Assembly: GCF_013391085.1 (NCBI RefSeq)
Contig: NZ_CP058334.1
Coordinates: forward strand, 372,001-436,000
Direction: 5' to 3'
Origin: Natronomonas halophila
GTDB lineage: Archaea > Halobacteriota > Halobacteria > Halobacteriales > Haloarculaceae
DNA: 64,000 nt
The notes beneath the pieces were generated by a model, which saw only the letters and a list, made by a program, of their open reading frames with translations, was not told where the DNA came from and made no database searches. The position numbers and the translations under genes were made by a program. Shown piece by piece: positions 16,542 through 26,419 of this stretch (positions are counted from its first letter, which is position 1; each line of letters begins with the position of its first letter).

Positions 16542-16928
16542 TTAATCCGATACTCTGACGTCGACGGTCCGCGAGCGGGGGCCGTCACATTCGACGAGGA
16601 GGACCGACTGCCACGTGCCCGTATCGAGTCGGCCATCGGCGATGGGAATCGTCTCCGAGGGGCCGACGAGCAGCGCCCGGAGATGCGAATCGGCGTTGTC
16701 GTCGAGTCGGTCGTGGTCCCAGCCCGAATCCGCCACGGTCCCGTCGAGGAACGCCGCCATATCGCCGAGGAGTCTGGATTCGGCCTCGTTGACGGCGATA
16801 CCGGCGGTCGTATGCCGAACGAACACGGTCACCGTCCCGGTCGCATCATCGGGGAGTGCCGCCTCGACGCGGTCGGTGATGTCGATGATTTCGGTACGGT
16901 CGTCGGTGGAGACGGTGAACGTCGTCAT
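16542..16928 (-). CDS. YjbQ/UPF0047 family protein
   Basis: 128 residues, the full length of the family. It shows TVTVFVRHTTAGIAVNEAE with the conserved His and acidic residues, DSHLRALLVG, and TGTWQSVLLVECDGPR. The family is annotated as secondary thiamine-phosphate synthase from complementation data, but the physiological role is uncertain. The ATG at 16928 overlaps the stop of the upstream membrane winged-helix gene by four bases, so it is the last gene of the PrkA-SpoVR operon as arranged here. Confidence 0.88.
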   Translation of the reverse strand: MTTFTVSTDDRTEIIDITDRVEAALPDDATGTVTVFVRHTTAGIAVNEAESRLLGDMAAFLDGTVADSGWDHDRLDDNADSHLRALLVGPSETIPIADGRLDTGTWQSVLLVECDGPRSRTVDVRVSD

Positions 16929-17521
16929 TCGAGGAGTCGGTGGAAGATGACGCGGTCCTGTTGGCTGTAGACGTGATACGCCGAGGCGACCATCTGGAGG
17001 GAGAAATACCCGAGGATTATGTAGCCAAGGCTGAGCGTCGAGATTCCGGGCACGCCGATGATGGCCGCGACGGTGGTCAGCAGGCCGAGCAGCCCCAGCG
17101 CGAAGTAGACTTCGCCCCACGAGAGGCCGTATCGCGGCACGACTTCCATGTACACCTCGACTTCCTCGACGCGGTCGGCCAGCGTGACGGTCTTACTTTC
17201 GCCGTCGTATTCGAGAATGCCGAGGTCGTCGAGTTTCGGCAGGTGGGTCTGATGGAGCGAGACGTAGACCGACTGCCGCTTGTTCTTCGGCGGCGGGTCC
17301 TCGCCCGTCTCGCGGGCCGCCACCTCCTCGGCGAGGTCGCGCACGCTCGCCTGCCCGTTCCGGTCACGGAGGGCCTTGATGGCCAGTCGCCGGCGGCCGT
17401 TTCGCAGAACGTCGTGAATATCCCCCTCTTCCAGCGCGCCGTTCGTTTCGGCGTCCCCTGTAGTCCCCAGCACAAACACGACGTACTTGGTGTGGAGACA
17501 AGAAGGTATCTCCTGACTCAC
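16925..17521 (-). CDS. Winged-helix membrane protein, DUF7344-like
   Basis: 198 residues from the GTG at 17521, directly abutting the spoVR stop. The N-terminal domain (about residues 30-115) has the haloarchaeal DUF7344 pattern: IHDVLRNGRRRLAIKALRD, SVRDLAEEVAARE, then YVSLHQTHLPKLDDLGILEYD as recognition helix and wing. Two hydrophobic spans (about 133-150 and 155-173) place it in the membrane. The first 18 residues do not look like coding sequence of the family, so a downstream GTG near residue 16 may be the true start. It is probably a membrane-tethered regulator linked to the operon. Confidence 0.7.
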   Translation of the reverse strand: MSQEIPSCLHTKYVVFVLGTTGDAETNGALEEGDIHDVLRNGRRRLAIKALRDRNGQASVRDLAEEVAARETGEDPPPKNKRQSVYVSLHQTHLPKLDDLGILEYDGESKTVTLADRVEEVEVYMEVVPRYGLSWGEVYFALGLLGLLTTVAAIIGVPGISTLSLGYIILGYFSLQMVASAYHVYSQQDRVIFHRLLE

Positions 17522-19507
17522 CTACAGCCAGTCGTCGGGTTTGGTGTCGTAGTCGACCTCGGTCGCCATGATGTCGGCAACCTCCTCGTCGTCGAGGTCC
17601 TCTTCTTCGAAGGATTCGCCGTCGAAACGGATGAGTTTGCCCTGCTCGGTCGGTTCCGGTTCGCGGTCACGGCGTCGGGCGACCTCGATGTCGTGTTCGT
17701 CGACCTCTTTGAGGATGGTCTTGAGTGCGACGGGCCGGCCCCACAACTCGAAGACGCGTTCGAGCGTCTGTTTGGCCTCCCGCAGGTCGAGTTGGACGCC
17801 GTTGTAGTGATGCGCCAAGAGGAGTTCGTTCCGGTTGCGGAAGTTGCCGTCGTGGACGGCGATGGTCGGCTTGCCGAAGTTGGTGAACTGCAACATCAGC
17901 TTCTTTTTGACGTCCTCGGCGGCCGTCGATGTGGCGCGGAAATCGCCCGTCGTGTGGGTGTACTCGTAGGTGAAGTAGTCGTTGTCGTCGACGAACTCGT
18001 CGGTGAGGAACTCGTCGATGAAGGTGACGTCGTTGTGGCTCTCCCGGACCTCCAGCATGCGGTCCCAGCCGGTCGTCCGGTCGACGTCGGCGATGGCGTC
18101 CTCGACGGTGTCGTATCGCTCGGTATCGAAGAGGTATCGGGAGATACGCTCCAACTCCGACTGCGAGACGCGTTTGAGGAAGCCACGATTCTCCGCCGCC
18201 ACGAGCGAGTAGTGGCGTTCGGCGAGTCCCTCGTAGGTGAGCGGTTTCCACGGATACTTTTCGAGGTCGACCTCGCCATTGCGGGCGCGTTCGAGGTTTT
18301 CGGCGTCGATACGGGGGTCCTCGGGGTCGAGGTCCGCGAGGTTGCCGACCGGGTCGTCGACGGCGGGGGCCGGCTCCAGCAGTTCGAGGACGGCATCGAG
18401 GTCTACGGTATCGGCGAAGTTCCGCCACGTGACGCCCTCGACGCGGAGCAGGTGTTCGATGACCTCGCGACGGTTCCGGCGATTTTCGACGTACTGCCAC
18501 AACTCGAAGCCGAGTTTGTAGGGATTCAGTCCCGGTGACCCCAGTACCTGCGCCATGTGGTCGGCATACGAGATGAACTCGTCCGCCGCGGCGAAGCCCT
18601 CGTCGGCCATCATCTTCGATTCCCAGTAGGCGGCCCAGCCCTCGTTCATCACCTTCGTCATCTTCTGGGGTGCGAAATAGTAGGCCTCCTTGCGCAGAAT
18701 TTCGAGGATTTCGCGCTGCCACTCCTCGTAGTCAGCGGCTTTCTCGCTGTCCTCGTCGTAGGCCTTGCCGTGCGAGCGAAGGAACCCGAGGACGTCCGTT
18801 TCGGGCGTCTTCGGGAAGGTAGCGCCGTCCTCGTCGTCGGCCATGCCTTCGACCCATTCCTCGTCGAAGACCTGTTTGCGGACTTCATCCGAGAGGTCGA
18901 GTTCGTCGAGTTGCTCGGCGACGTCTTCGGGAATCGTCTCCTCGTCACTCCACTCCTCGGCGGTCGTAAACGCGCGGTGCTGGTCGATGTTGTCCTCCAG
19001 ACAGAGGACGTGGTCGATCCACTCCTCGACGGCCTCCCGGGAGACGTCCGGGTCCTCCATGTACTCGGCGATGGTCTCGGAGTGGCGTTCCAGCATGGCC
19101 GCCGCGTCGGGCGAGGTGCCGAACAGCCGGAACCACTCGTTGTTCTTGAAGAAGTCCGCGTGGGCCTCGACGTGGGTGATGACGGCCTTCTGGTCGGCAA
19201 TAGCGTTGGATTCCTGCAGGAAGGCGTTCGAGGGGTCGTCGTTGTTGACGATTTCGAAGGCCTTGCCGCCGAGGTACTGGCCCTGCTTGCGCTGTTTGTC
19301 GTACTGCATCCCCCACCGCCAGTGCGGGTAGCGCTGCTGGAAGCCGCCGTAGGCGATGAGTTCGTTCATCTCGTCGTAGTCGACGACCCAGTAGTTGACC
19401 GGGAAGGGGTCCAAGCCCAGTTTCTCGGCGAGGTTGTTGGCCTCGCGGGCGGGCTCTTCGAGGTCCTCGGCGATGCGCTGTTTGTGGATTCGGTCGTCGG
19501 TACTCAT
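17522..19507 (-). CDS. SpoVR family protein
   Basis: 661 residues. The SpoVR core is clear: [24 protein letters not shown] split by [21 protein letters not shown], and [10 protein letters not shown]. Bacterial SpoVR/YcgB is near 470-510 residues, and this copy is longer with a charged C-terminus of more than 100 residues. Bacterial relatives act in stress or sporulation together with PrkA and YeaH, but their biochemical role is unknown. The ATG overlaps the upstream yeaH-like stop by four bases. The protein is soluble and acidic. Confidence 0.92.
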   Translation of the reverse strand: MSTDDRIHKQRIAEDLEEPAREANNLAEKLGLDPFPVNYWVVDYDEMNELIAYGGFQQRYPHWRWGMQYDKQRKQGQYLGGKAFEIVNNDDPSNAFLQESNAIADQKAVITHVEAHADFFKNNEWFRLFGTSPDAAAMLERHSETIAEYMEDPDVSREAVEEWIDHVLCLEDNIDQHRAFTTAEEWSDEETIPEDVAEQLDELDLSDEVRKQVFDEEWVEGMADDEDGATFPKTPETDVLGFLRSHGKAYDEDSEKAADYEEWQREILEILRKEAYYFAPQKMTKVMNEGWAAYWESKMMADEGFAAADEFISYADHMAQVLGSPGLNPYKLGFELWQYVENRRNRREVIEHLLRVEGVTWRNFADTVDLDAVLELLEPAPAVDDPVGNLADLDPEDPRIDAENLERARNGEVDLEKYPWKPLTYEGLAERHYSLVAAENRGFLKRVSQSELERISRYLFDTERYDTVEDAIADVDRTTGWDRMLEVRESHNDVTFIDEFLTDEFVDDNDYFTYEYTHTTGDFRATSTAAEDVKKKLMLQFTNFGKPTIAVHDGNFRNRNELLLAHHYNGVQLDLREAKQTLERVFELWGRPVALKTILKEVDEHDIEVARRRDREPEPTEQGKLIRFDGESFEEEDLDDEEVADIMATEVDYDTKPDDWL

Positions 19508-20835
19508 GATTCGTCCTCCGTACTCAGGATGGTGTAGATGGCATCGACCACGTCCTCGGGGCTCTGGACGTAGGCGACGGCGACGTTGCTCGAATCGCCG
19601 AAGTGGTGCTGGACCTCCTCGGCGTGAGTGGCGTTGATGGCGTTGCCCGACGGCTGGGTCTCCACGTACGCGTGGAGGTTCGCCGGAATCTCTTCCATCA
19701 TCGGGATGACCTTCTCCTCGGTGTCGTTCGAGGAGTTCTCGGAGTCGCCCGCCGCGAAGACGTAGCGGTTCCAGTCGCTCCACGGGTACTCCGCTTCGAG
19801 GATTTCCGCGGCCAGTTCGTAGGCGCTGGAGATGCGGGTACCACCGCCCGAGCGGATGCCGAAGAACTCGTCGCGTTCGACCTCCCAGGCGTCGGCGTCG
19901 TGGGCGATGTAGACGAACTCGGCGTTGTCGTACTTGCCCGTGAGATACCAGTCAAGCGGCGTGAACGTCCGCTCAACGAGTTCGCGCTTGGACTGGCGCA
20001 TCGACCCCGAGACGTCGCGGATGTTGACCACGACGACGTTCTTCTCCCGTTCTTCGATGATTTCGGGGTAGCGGTAGCGTTCGTCCTCCCGCCGGAACGG
20101 AATCTCGTCGACACCCTCCCGTCGGATACGGGCCGCGGTCGCCTCCCGGTCGACGTTCTCTTTCATCTCCTCGATGGAATCCCAACGATCCGTCTCGTCG
20201 TCCGACAGCGACTCGTAGGCGTCGTCGATCCACGCCCGAGAGACGGGGATGTGGTTGTCGCGCGCCCACTCGAACACCGTCGAGGGACCCCAGCCATCGA
20301 CGCGGAGTGCCTCGCGGATGTACTCCTCGTCGAAGTCCATCGCGAGTTTTCGCTTGAGCCCTTCCTTGAACAGCCGCTCGAAATCGAGGGTGCTGGCGGG
20401 GCCGCTCCGGGTGATGTCGGTGAAGTCACCTTCCTTTTCCTCGATGACTTTCTTGCCCTTCGGGTCCAAATCGAGGCCGAGTTCCTCGTCCAATTCCTCG
20501 GCGAACTCCTCGGGGTCCATCTCGTAGTACTCGTGTTCGGCGCCCTCCTCGCCGGGGTCGTCGTCACCATCCTCGTCGCCATCGCCGTCGCCGGGCTGTG
20601 GCTCGGGCTGGCCGACCGGGTCGCCGACGTCCGGCGTACCACCCTGACCCTGTCCGACGCCGCCCTTGTCGCGGTCGTCGTAGACGAACGACGGCAGGTC
20701 GACGATTTTGATGGGTATTTTCACCTCGTCGGGGCGGGAGTTGCCTAAATCTCCGTACTGGATGAACTCCGAGAGGTCCTGCCGTTTCGCTTCGCCGACC
20801 TCACGGAAGCGGTCGAGGTCGTCTCTCAGTCCCAT
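19504..20835 (-). CDS. YeaH/YhbH (DUF444) family protein with VWA-like domain
   Basis: 443 residues, close to the bacterial YeaH length. The N-terminal part is charged (with a Gly/Asp-rich linker near residues 58-80). The C-terminal part holds a VWA-like fold with NIRDVSGSM carrying the metal-site DxSxS, followed by [13 protein letters not shown] and [14 protein letters not shown]. In bacteria yeaH sits next to the kinase yeaG/prkA, and the proteins act in nitrogen and stationary-phase stress. Here the start overlaps the end of the second kinase by ten bases and the stop overlaps spoVR by four. Confidence 0.92.
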   Translation of the reverse strand: MGLRDDLDRFREVGEAKRQDLSEFIQYGDLGNSRPDEVKIPIKIVDLPSFVYDDRDKGGVGQGQGGTPDVGDPVGQPEPQPGDGDGDEDGDDDPGEEGAEHEYYEMDPEEFAEELDEELGLDLDPKGKKVIEEKEGDFTDITRSGPASTLDFERLFKEGLKRKLAMDFDEEYIREALRVDGWGPSTVFEWARDNHIPVSRAWIDDAYESLSDDETDRWDSIEEMKENVDREATAARIRREGVDEIPFRREDERYRYPEIIEEREKNVVVVNIRDVSGSMRQSKRELVERTFTPLDWYLTGKYDNAEFVYIAHDADAWEVERDEFFGIRSGGGTRISSAYELAAEILEAEYPWSDWNRYVFAAGDSENSSNDTEEKVIPMMEEIPANLHAYVETQPSGNAINATHAEEVQHHFGDSSNVAVAYVQSPEDVVDAIYTILSTEDES

Positions 20836-23102
20836 CGGTAACTCACCTGACTCATGACGTGTCTACTGGTCAACTCCGCGGAGGCCGCGGAGTAGCCGAA
20901 CAGTTCCTGCATGTTGCGGATGGTCTTCTCCTTGATGGCCTCCGTCTCGGTGCCCGACGGCGGGTCGGCCCACTGGCTGGGTTCGAGGTCCTCGTAGGTG
21001 CGGCCGACGTCGTCCCAGTCGTGGCTCCCGAGCACCGTCTCGATGACCGGAATCTCACGGGGGTCGACGTCGGTAACCGAGAAGTCCTCGTCGCGGTTCC
21101 GCCACGCGTGGCGGTTCAAAGCGGTGATGACCTTCTCCTCGCGGAACTCGGCGACACCCTCGTCGGGGTCGGAGCCGTCGTAGTCGTCCTCGTCGAACCG
21201 GCCCAGATGCTCGATTTCGAAGACCTTCATCTTCAGGGGGTCCGGCTCCTCGTACTCGCCGCGGTCGTTCTCGATGTGCTCGTCCTCGACCCACGCGTAG
21301 ACGTGTTCGATGTACTCCTCGACGGTCTCCTCGTCGACCCGCTTGTCGCGCATGATGGCGTCGATAACGTCGGCTTCCTGCTGGCCGAAGACGTGGTTCT
21401 TGATGGGGACGAGCCGGTTCTCGTATTCGGTCCGCTCGCTGCCGGAGAAGACCGGCGCGTCGTCGAGGCCTTCGGCCATCGCGTTCAGCACGTCACGCGG
21501 CATGATGACGTCCTCGACGGGCAGTTCGGCGTGGTGGCGGTCGGTCTCCTCGTGAAGCAGGTCGGCGATGATGTCGCGGGTGTAGGTGACGGGGATACCG
21601 CCCGCTCCCTCCTCGACGTCCGCGAAGTCGAAATCGTCCTTGTAGCGGCGCTCGTCGCCGTCCTGCAGGTAGCCGCGGTCGTAGATGAGCGCCTTGTCGA
21701 CGAGGTCCAGTCCCGGCGGTAGCGACTCGTTGTCGAGTCGCGTGCCGACCGCATACAGCGCCGCCGCCTCGATGGCGTGCGGGGCCAACTCGCGTTCCCG
21801 GACCGTGCCTTCATCGCCGCGGACCGCGACGGTAATCGGCTCCTGAATCTTCTCCTCTAATTCCTCGTAGTTGTCCGCCTCCCAGATTTCCGTCTCGTTG
21901 GTCAACTCCCGGCGGACCAGTTCGGCCTCCAGCGAGAGGTTCGTCAGGTAGTGGAACTCCCGTTTGTCGAGGCGGCGCTTCAGCGCCTTCAGCGGGTCCG
22001 ACCCCTGCCGTTCGGCGTGCTGGTTCAGTTGGGATTCGAGGTCGGGATTCGAGATGATAATCATCTGCGTGTCGACGTCCATCCCGACGGCCTTGTCGAG
22101 TTTCACCGTCCCCTCGTCGGGCACGTTCAGGAGTTTCTGCAGCAGGTCGGCGTGCTGGGCGGCGTCCTCGACGATGGTCAGCAGGCCGTTGCCCTGCGAG
22201 AGCACGCCGTCGTAGGAGAACGCCTGCGGATTCTTCCGGCCCCGGGAATCCAGCGCCTGCAACATCCCGGCCATCCACGACCCCACGAGGCGCTCCTTCG
22301 GCGTGCCGTCGTCCTCGCTGTGCAGAACGCCGATGCCCTGCCCCACGTCGACGACGTAGTTCTTGACTCGAAGGTGGTCCGCGTCGGCGACGGCCGAGAA
22401 CATATCCTCGGTACCCTGCCGACGGTAGCGCTCTTCGAGGTGGTCGTAGGCCTCGCGACTGAAGGGATCCAGCCGGGTTTCGAGGTGGATGGGAATGTGG
22501 TCCTCGGCCGATTCGTTGAGGTCGGCGAGCAGTTCCTCGCGGACCGACTCCGGAAAGACCGAAAGCGGGTGGGCCTGCACGGGCGAGGGATACCAGTCGT
22601 CCTCGCTGGCCGCGGGCTTGCCGCCGTAGGTCATCCCCGGCGAGTCGTCGGTGCCGGCGATATTCCACTCGACGGTGTAGCGGCGGCCCTCCTCGGTCTT
22701 CGAGAACTCCCGAAGGCCGTTGATGAGGCACCGCTTGAGTTCGGATTTCCCCGTGGCCGTCGGCCCGTCGAGCCAGAGGATTTTCTCCTCCTTGCCGCGG
22801 CGGGCCGCGATAGAGCGCAGGTCGTCGACGAAGGCGTTCAGCACCTCGGTGTTGCCGAGAATGGCGTGTTCGCCGTCGTTGTGCGGGTCATCGAAGAAGC
22901 GGTAGCGGTCCTTGCGCTCGCCCTCCTCGACGACGGTTCGGGTGCCGGCGGCTTCGATGGCCTCCAGCAGGTACTTCGAAGCGTGGGCCGCCGAGGTCGG
23001 GTTATCGAAGATTGTTTCGACGTACTCGCCGAGGCTCATCGGCGGTTCGTACGTCTCCCGAAGCGCCTCGTCGGCACGGCCGATGTAGTCGTTGGCCGTC
23101 AT
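20826..23102 (-). CDS. PrkA-type serine protein kinase, second paralogue
   Basis: 758 residues, longer than bacterial PrkA (about 640). The AAA-like P-loop is [11 protein letters not shown] (about residues 111-121). The C-terminal part has the PrkA kinase region with [13 protein letters not shown] and long helical stretches. The sequence is clearly related to, but diverged from, the upstream copy (its P-loop is GPTATGKS against GPVGSGKS). PrkA proteins combine an ATPase core with a kinase-like C-terminus, and substrates in archaea are unknown. The ATG at 23102 is one base after the upstream stop, so the two kinases are tightly coupled. Confidence 0.9.
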   Translation of the reverse strand: MTANDYIGRADEALRETYEPPMSLGEYVETIFDNPTSAAHASKYLLEAIEAAGTRTVVEEGERKDRYRFFDDPHNDGEHAILGNTEVLNAFVDDLRSIAARRGKEEKILWLDGPTATGKSELKRCLINGLREFSKTEEGRRYTVEWNIAGTDDSPGMTYGGKPAASEDDWYPSPVQAHPLSVFPESVREELLADLNESAEDHIPIHLETRLDPFSREAYDHLEERYRRQGTEDMFSAVADADHLRVKNYVVDVGQGIGVLHSEDDGTPKERLVGSWMAGMLQALDSRGRKNPQAFSYDGVLSQGNGLLTIVEDAAQHADLLQKLLNVPDEGTVKLDKAVGMDVDTQMIIISNPDLESQLNQHAERQGSDPLKALKRRLDKREFHYLTNLSLEAELVRRELTNETEIWEADNYEELEEKIQEPITVAVRGDEGTVRERELAPHAIEAAALYAVGTRLDNESLPPGLDLVDKALIYDRGYLQDGDERRYKDDFDFADVEEGAGGIPVTYTRDIIADLLHEETDRHHAELPVEDVIMPRDVLNAMAEGLDDAPVFSGSERTEYENRLVPIKNHVFGQQEADVIDAIMRDKRVDEETVEEYIEHVYAWVEDEHIENDRGEYEEPDPLKMKVFEIEHLGRFDEDDYDGSDPDEGVAEFREEKVITALNRHAWRNRDEDFSVTDVDPREIPVIETVLGSHDWDDVGRTYEDLEPSQWADPPSGTETEAIKEKTIRNMQELFGYSAASAELTSRHVMSQVSYRWD

Positions 23103-23103
23103 C

Positions 23104-25176
23104 TCATTCCTCTTCCATTTCGGCTTTGGCGACTTCGGCGCCGGCGAACTCCAGCACCTCCTTTGCGCCCTCGTTGCTGTAACCCTGCTCTTCGAGGGCA
23201 TCGACCCAGGCGTTGCGCTCGTCGTCGTCTAACTCGCCGCTGGAGACCAGCGCCGAGAAGTTGATGTTGTGTTTCTTGTCCTCCCAGAGTTTGCGTTCGA
23301 GTGCGCGACGCAGACGGTCGTTGTCCTGCGGTTCGAACGTCTCACCCTCGCGTGCGCGACGGGAGACCCAGTTGGCGACCTCCTGCCGGAAGTCGTCCTT
23401 GCGGTCCTCGGGAACGTTGAGTTTCTCCTCGACCGCCCGGAGGAACTTCTCGTCGGGGTCCTGTTCGCGGCCCGTAATCTCGTCTTCGACGGTGTCGTCG
23501 TCGATGTAGGCCATGACGTGGTCCATGTACTTCTCGCCCTGCCGCTGGATCTCGTCGAGGTCGTAGGCCAGCGCGTGGCGGACGTCCTCGATGGCGCGTT
23601 CCTTGTACTCCTCGCGGACCAACTCGAGGAATCGGTAGTACTCCTCGAAGTGCTCCTCGGAGATGGAACCGTGGTTCTCGAGGTTCTCCTCGAGGTGGTT
23701 GAACGTCGTCAGCGGCGAGAGGAACCCGCGGCCGCGGTGCATCGAGTCCATGATTGCCTCGGCGATTTCGTCGCCGATGAATCGCGGGGAGACGCCGTCC
23801 ATCCCCTCGCCGATATCGGCGACGGCTTCGGCCTCGTCCTGCAGTTTCTTGATGTCGATATCCTCGCCCTCGTCGATTTCGCCGTTGTAGGCCTTGGTCT
23901 TCTGAACGATGGAGATGTTGCCACCATCGGGTTCCTCGATGCGCGTGAGGACGCCGAAGAGGCCGGCCATCTGGAGGGTGTGGGGTTCGACGTGCATATC
24001 GGGCACGTCGGCGTTGCCCAGCATCTTCTCGTAGATGCGGGCCTCCTCCTCGTACTGGAGGACGTAGGGGAAGTCGATGCGCTTGGTCCGGTCGTTGAAC
24101 GCCTCCATCTTCTCGTCGCCCTTTTTATCCCGATATTCGGGCATGTTCGTCCGACCGACGATGACCTGGTCGATGTCGATTCGGGGGTTGTTCTTCGGCT
24201 TGATGGTCTGTTCCTGTGAGGCGTGCAGGAAGTCATAGAGGAACTCCCGCTGGAGTTTGAGCAGTTCCTCGCCGGAGAAGATACCCCGGTTGGCGTTACA
24301 GAACGCCCCCGAGTAGTCGAACGCACGCGGGTCGGATTCGCCGTAGACGGCGATTTTCGAGTAATTGACGTCGCCGGTCAACTCCGTCTCGTCTTGATTT
24401 TTCTTGTCCTTGGGTTCGAACGTCTCGATGGCCTGCCGTTTGTTCTCGTCGGCGAGCAGGCGGATGACCTCGACGTGGTTTTCGAGGACCTGCTGGAGGT
24501 CGTCATCGTAGTGTTCCAGCAGTTTGTCCATGTAGAACTCGCTTGCGGGGTCCAGCGCCTGCTCGTTGCGGATGGTGTAGGGCGCATCCAGCAGGTCGTT
24601 CAGGTCGTCGATGACCTGCTGGCGCTGTTCGAGCGGCAGCAGGACGATGGGGTCCTGATTCATCGGCGACCGGACGACGTCGTCGGCGGGGTCCTGGTCG
24701 TGGAGGATATCACACAGCCCGGTCCAGCGGAAGGTGTACATCCGTCCCGCCTCGCGGGTGGTGTAATCCTCGTAGTACCGCCGGACCTGTCGGTCGAAGT
24801 CGGACTTCCCGGAGCCGACCGGCCCGAGCAGGAGTTTGATGCGCTTTTCGGGCCCGAGACCACGGGCGCCCGACTTCACCTTGTTGACGAACTCGTGTAT
24901 CGCCTCGTGGATGACCCGGCCGTAGAAGGTGTTCTCGCCGTCGCCGAGTGGGTCTTCGGCGGCTAAGTCGTATTCGACGACGCCTTCGTCCTCGTCGTAG
25001 GTCGTCCCGTAGTGGTCGAACATATCCGCCACGCGCTGGTGGGCGTTGCGGGCGATTTTCGGGTCGTCGTACAGCTCTTCGAGATACCAGTCGAACGACC
25101 GGGTCTGCCGGAGGTCCGACGGAATCGAGTTCCTGTACTCCTTGCTGAGTTCCTCGAGGGATTCCATGTCCTTCAT
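23104..25176 (-). CDS. prkA: PrkA-type serine protein kinase, first paralogue
   Basis: 690 residues from the ATG at 25176; an in-frame ATG at 25200 would add eight residues (MGDHPRDR). The P-loop LLGPVGSGKSDF lies at about 116-127, followed by PMNQDPIVLLP, GRTNMPEYRDKKGDEKMEAF in two blocks, and a C-terminal kinase-like region with KYMDHVMAYIDDD. Length and motifs match PrkA/YeaG. It is the first gene of a six-gene overlapping operon. A TATA-like element at 25346-25353 could provide the promoter with a long leader. Confidence 0.92.
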   Translation of the reverse strand: MKDMESLEELSKEYRNSIPSDLRQTRSFDWYLEELYDDPKIARNAHQRVADMFDHYGTTYDEDEGVVEYDLAAEDPLGDGENTFYGRVIHEAIHEFVNKVKSGARGLGPEKRIKLLLGPVGSGKSDFDRQVRRYYEDYTTREAGRMYTFRWTGLCDILHDQDPADDVVRSPMNQDPIVLLPLEQRQQVIDDLNDLLDAPYTIRNEQALDPASEFYMDKLLEHYDDDLQQVLENHVEVIRLLADENKRQAIETFEPKDKKNQDETELTGDVNYSKIAVYGESDPRAFDYSGAFCNANRGIFSGEELLKLQREFLYDFLHASQEQTIKPKNNPRIDIDQVIVGRTNMPEYRDKKGDEKMEAFNDRTKRIDFPYVLQYEEEARIYEKMLGNADVPDMHVEPHTLQMAGLFGVLTRIEEPDGGNISIVQKTKAYNGEIDEGEDIDIKKLQDEAEAVADIGEGMDGVSPRFIGDEIAEAIMDSMHRGRGFLSPLTTFNHLEENLENHGSISEEHFEEYYRFLELVREEYKERAIEDVRHALAYDLDEIQRQGEKYMDHVMAYIDDDTVEDEITGREQDPDEKFLRAVEEKLNVPEDRKDDFRQEVANWVSRRAREGETFEPQDNDRLRRALERKLWEDKKHNINFSALVSSGELDDDERNAWVDALEEQGYSNEGAKEVLEFAGAEVAKAEMEEE

Positions 25177-25200
25177 TCTATCACGTGGATGGTCGCCCAT

Positions 25201-25528
25201 CCCGCCCGATTTCCGGGCAGGCCGTCGCGGCCGTCACGGTACCGAGGCACGCGTACACTTACCACACCAGCGTGTCGAACGCGCTCTTGGTCGGAGCAAC
25301 GACACGTCAGGGGCGGCAAGCGGCGAGCACGATACCGATAGTATCTTATATATGAGTGCTACACTAACATAAGTATTGTTGCCACACCACACGATTCTGT
25401 CGGTAGCCGTTCGAACGAAACCAGCAAGGGAAGCCGGTATTTGACGCTCCGAGTGAGCATGCGTCGGACGCTCGTCAGACGCCATTTATAAACCGAAGGC
25501 TGATACGGGCCGCGTCCAAAGCGCGCGT
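25201..25528. other. Divergent promoter region between prkA operon and DUF5820-like gene
   Basis: No coding sequence is seen. Two TATA-like elements stand out: TTATATAT at 25346-25353, symmetric enough to work in either direction, and TTTATAAA at 25485-25492 for the plus-strand gene. The stretch 25330-25400 is A/T-richer than its flanks. A long leader (about 130-150 bases) for the prkA operon is implied if the first element is used. Confidence 0.5.
25485..25492 (+). promoter_or_regulatory. TATA box for the DUF5820-like gene
   Basis: TTTATAAA centred about 40 bases before the ATG at 25529, giving a predicted leader of about 14 bases. Confidence 0.6.
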
Positions 25529-25918
25529 ATGCTCGATGAATCGGCCCTCGGCGACGGCTGGACGGTCTGGAACGCCGAGGACGACCGCGTCATCCTCGCC
25601 TATCGACCCGACGTCTTCAACGGCTCCGACTTCCCCTCGGCCTGTCTGCCCACCATCTACGTCACGCGCGGCCGCCGGAGCCGCCGCCCCGAGGGCAACC
25701 GGAACCTCCCGCCGGACGCCCCGTGGATGGTCACCCTCTATCTGGAACCGGAGGTCAACCGCGACCCCGACTCCTACGACAGCATCGCCGAGGCCGTCGA
25801 GGGCGCCGAAGCCCTCTCGCGGCGCTTTTCCGAGGGCGACATCGACTACCGCGGGCTCTATCAGGTGCCGCGCGAGGGGTACTTCGCGAAACTCGACGAC
25901 CTGACCGGCCGCCAGTAG
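25529..25918 (+). CDS. Conserved haloarchaeal protein, DUF5820-like
   Basis: 129 residues, soluble. It contains GWTVWNAEDDRVILAYRPDVF at the start (seen in two parts), a central APWMVTLYLEPEV strand, and a C-terminal IDYRGLYQVPREGYFAKL. I recognise it as a haloarchaeal conserved family, probably DUF5820, with no assigned function. There are no cysteines or histidine clusters suggesting a metal site. It precedes the UPF0179 gene by 45 bases on the same strand. Confidence 0.65.
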   Translation: MLDESALGDGWTVWNAEDDRVILAYRPDVFNGSDFPSACLPTIYVTRGRRSRRPEGNRNLPPDAPWMVTLYLEPEVNRDPDSYDSIAEAVEGAEALSRRFSEGDIDYRGLYQVPREGYFAKLDDLTGRQ

Positions 25919-25963
25919 CCCCGCGGCGACGCGCTTAACAGTGGGCCGACGAAATCATCCCCT

Positions 25964-26413
25964 ATGTCGAAGGTCACGCTCATCGGCGAACGGCTCGCGG
26001 AGGTGGGCACCGAGTTCATTTATGGCGGCGAATCGCCCGCCTGCGAGGGCTGTCCCTACCGCGGGCAATGTCTCAACCTCACCGAGGGCCGCCGCTACCG
26101 CGTGACCAGCGTCCGCGATTCCGGCACCCTCGAATGTGCCGTCCACGACACCGGCGTCACCGCCGTCGAAGTCGAACCCGCGCCCGTGCTGGCGAACGTC
26201 CCCTCGAACGCAGCCTACGCCGGCAGCAAGGCCGAACTCGCCGGCCCCTGTCCGTACACCGAATGTCCGAGCCACGAGTTCTGCGAACCCGCCGGCGCCG
26301 AGTTCGACGAGGAACACCAGATCAAAGAGGTCGTCGGCGACCCGCCGCACGACTACTGCATGCTGGACCGGGACCTCACGCTCGTCGAGTTCGCGCCGGA
26401 AGAAGACGAATAG
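25964..26413 (+). CDS. UPF0179 family cysteine-rich protein
   Basis: 149 residues, the expected length for this archaeal family. Two cysteine groups are visible: ACEGCPYRGQC (Cys27, Cys30, Cys36) and GPCPYTECPSHEFCEP (three more), plus a Cys near the C-terminus (YCMLD). The arrangement suggests bound zinc or an iron-sulfur cluster, though none has been shown from the sequence. Function of the family is unknown. It converges with the aspartoacylase-like gene, six bases apart. Confidence 0.88.
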   Translation: MSKVTLIGERLAEVGTEFIYGGESPACEGCPYRGQCLNLTEGRRYRVTSVRDSGTLECAVHDTGVTAVEVEPAPVLANVPSNAAYAGSKAELAGPCPYTECPSHEFCEPAGAEFDEEHQIKEVVGDPPHDYCMLDRDLTLVEFAPEEDE

Positions 26414-26419
26414 GCCGCG

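Noticed and set aside
16940-18538. 532-codon plus-strand frame opposite SpoVR
   Set aside because: It is antisense to well-defined spoVR and winged-helix coding sequence and has no recognisable domain.
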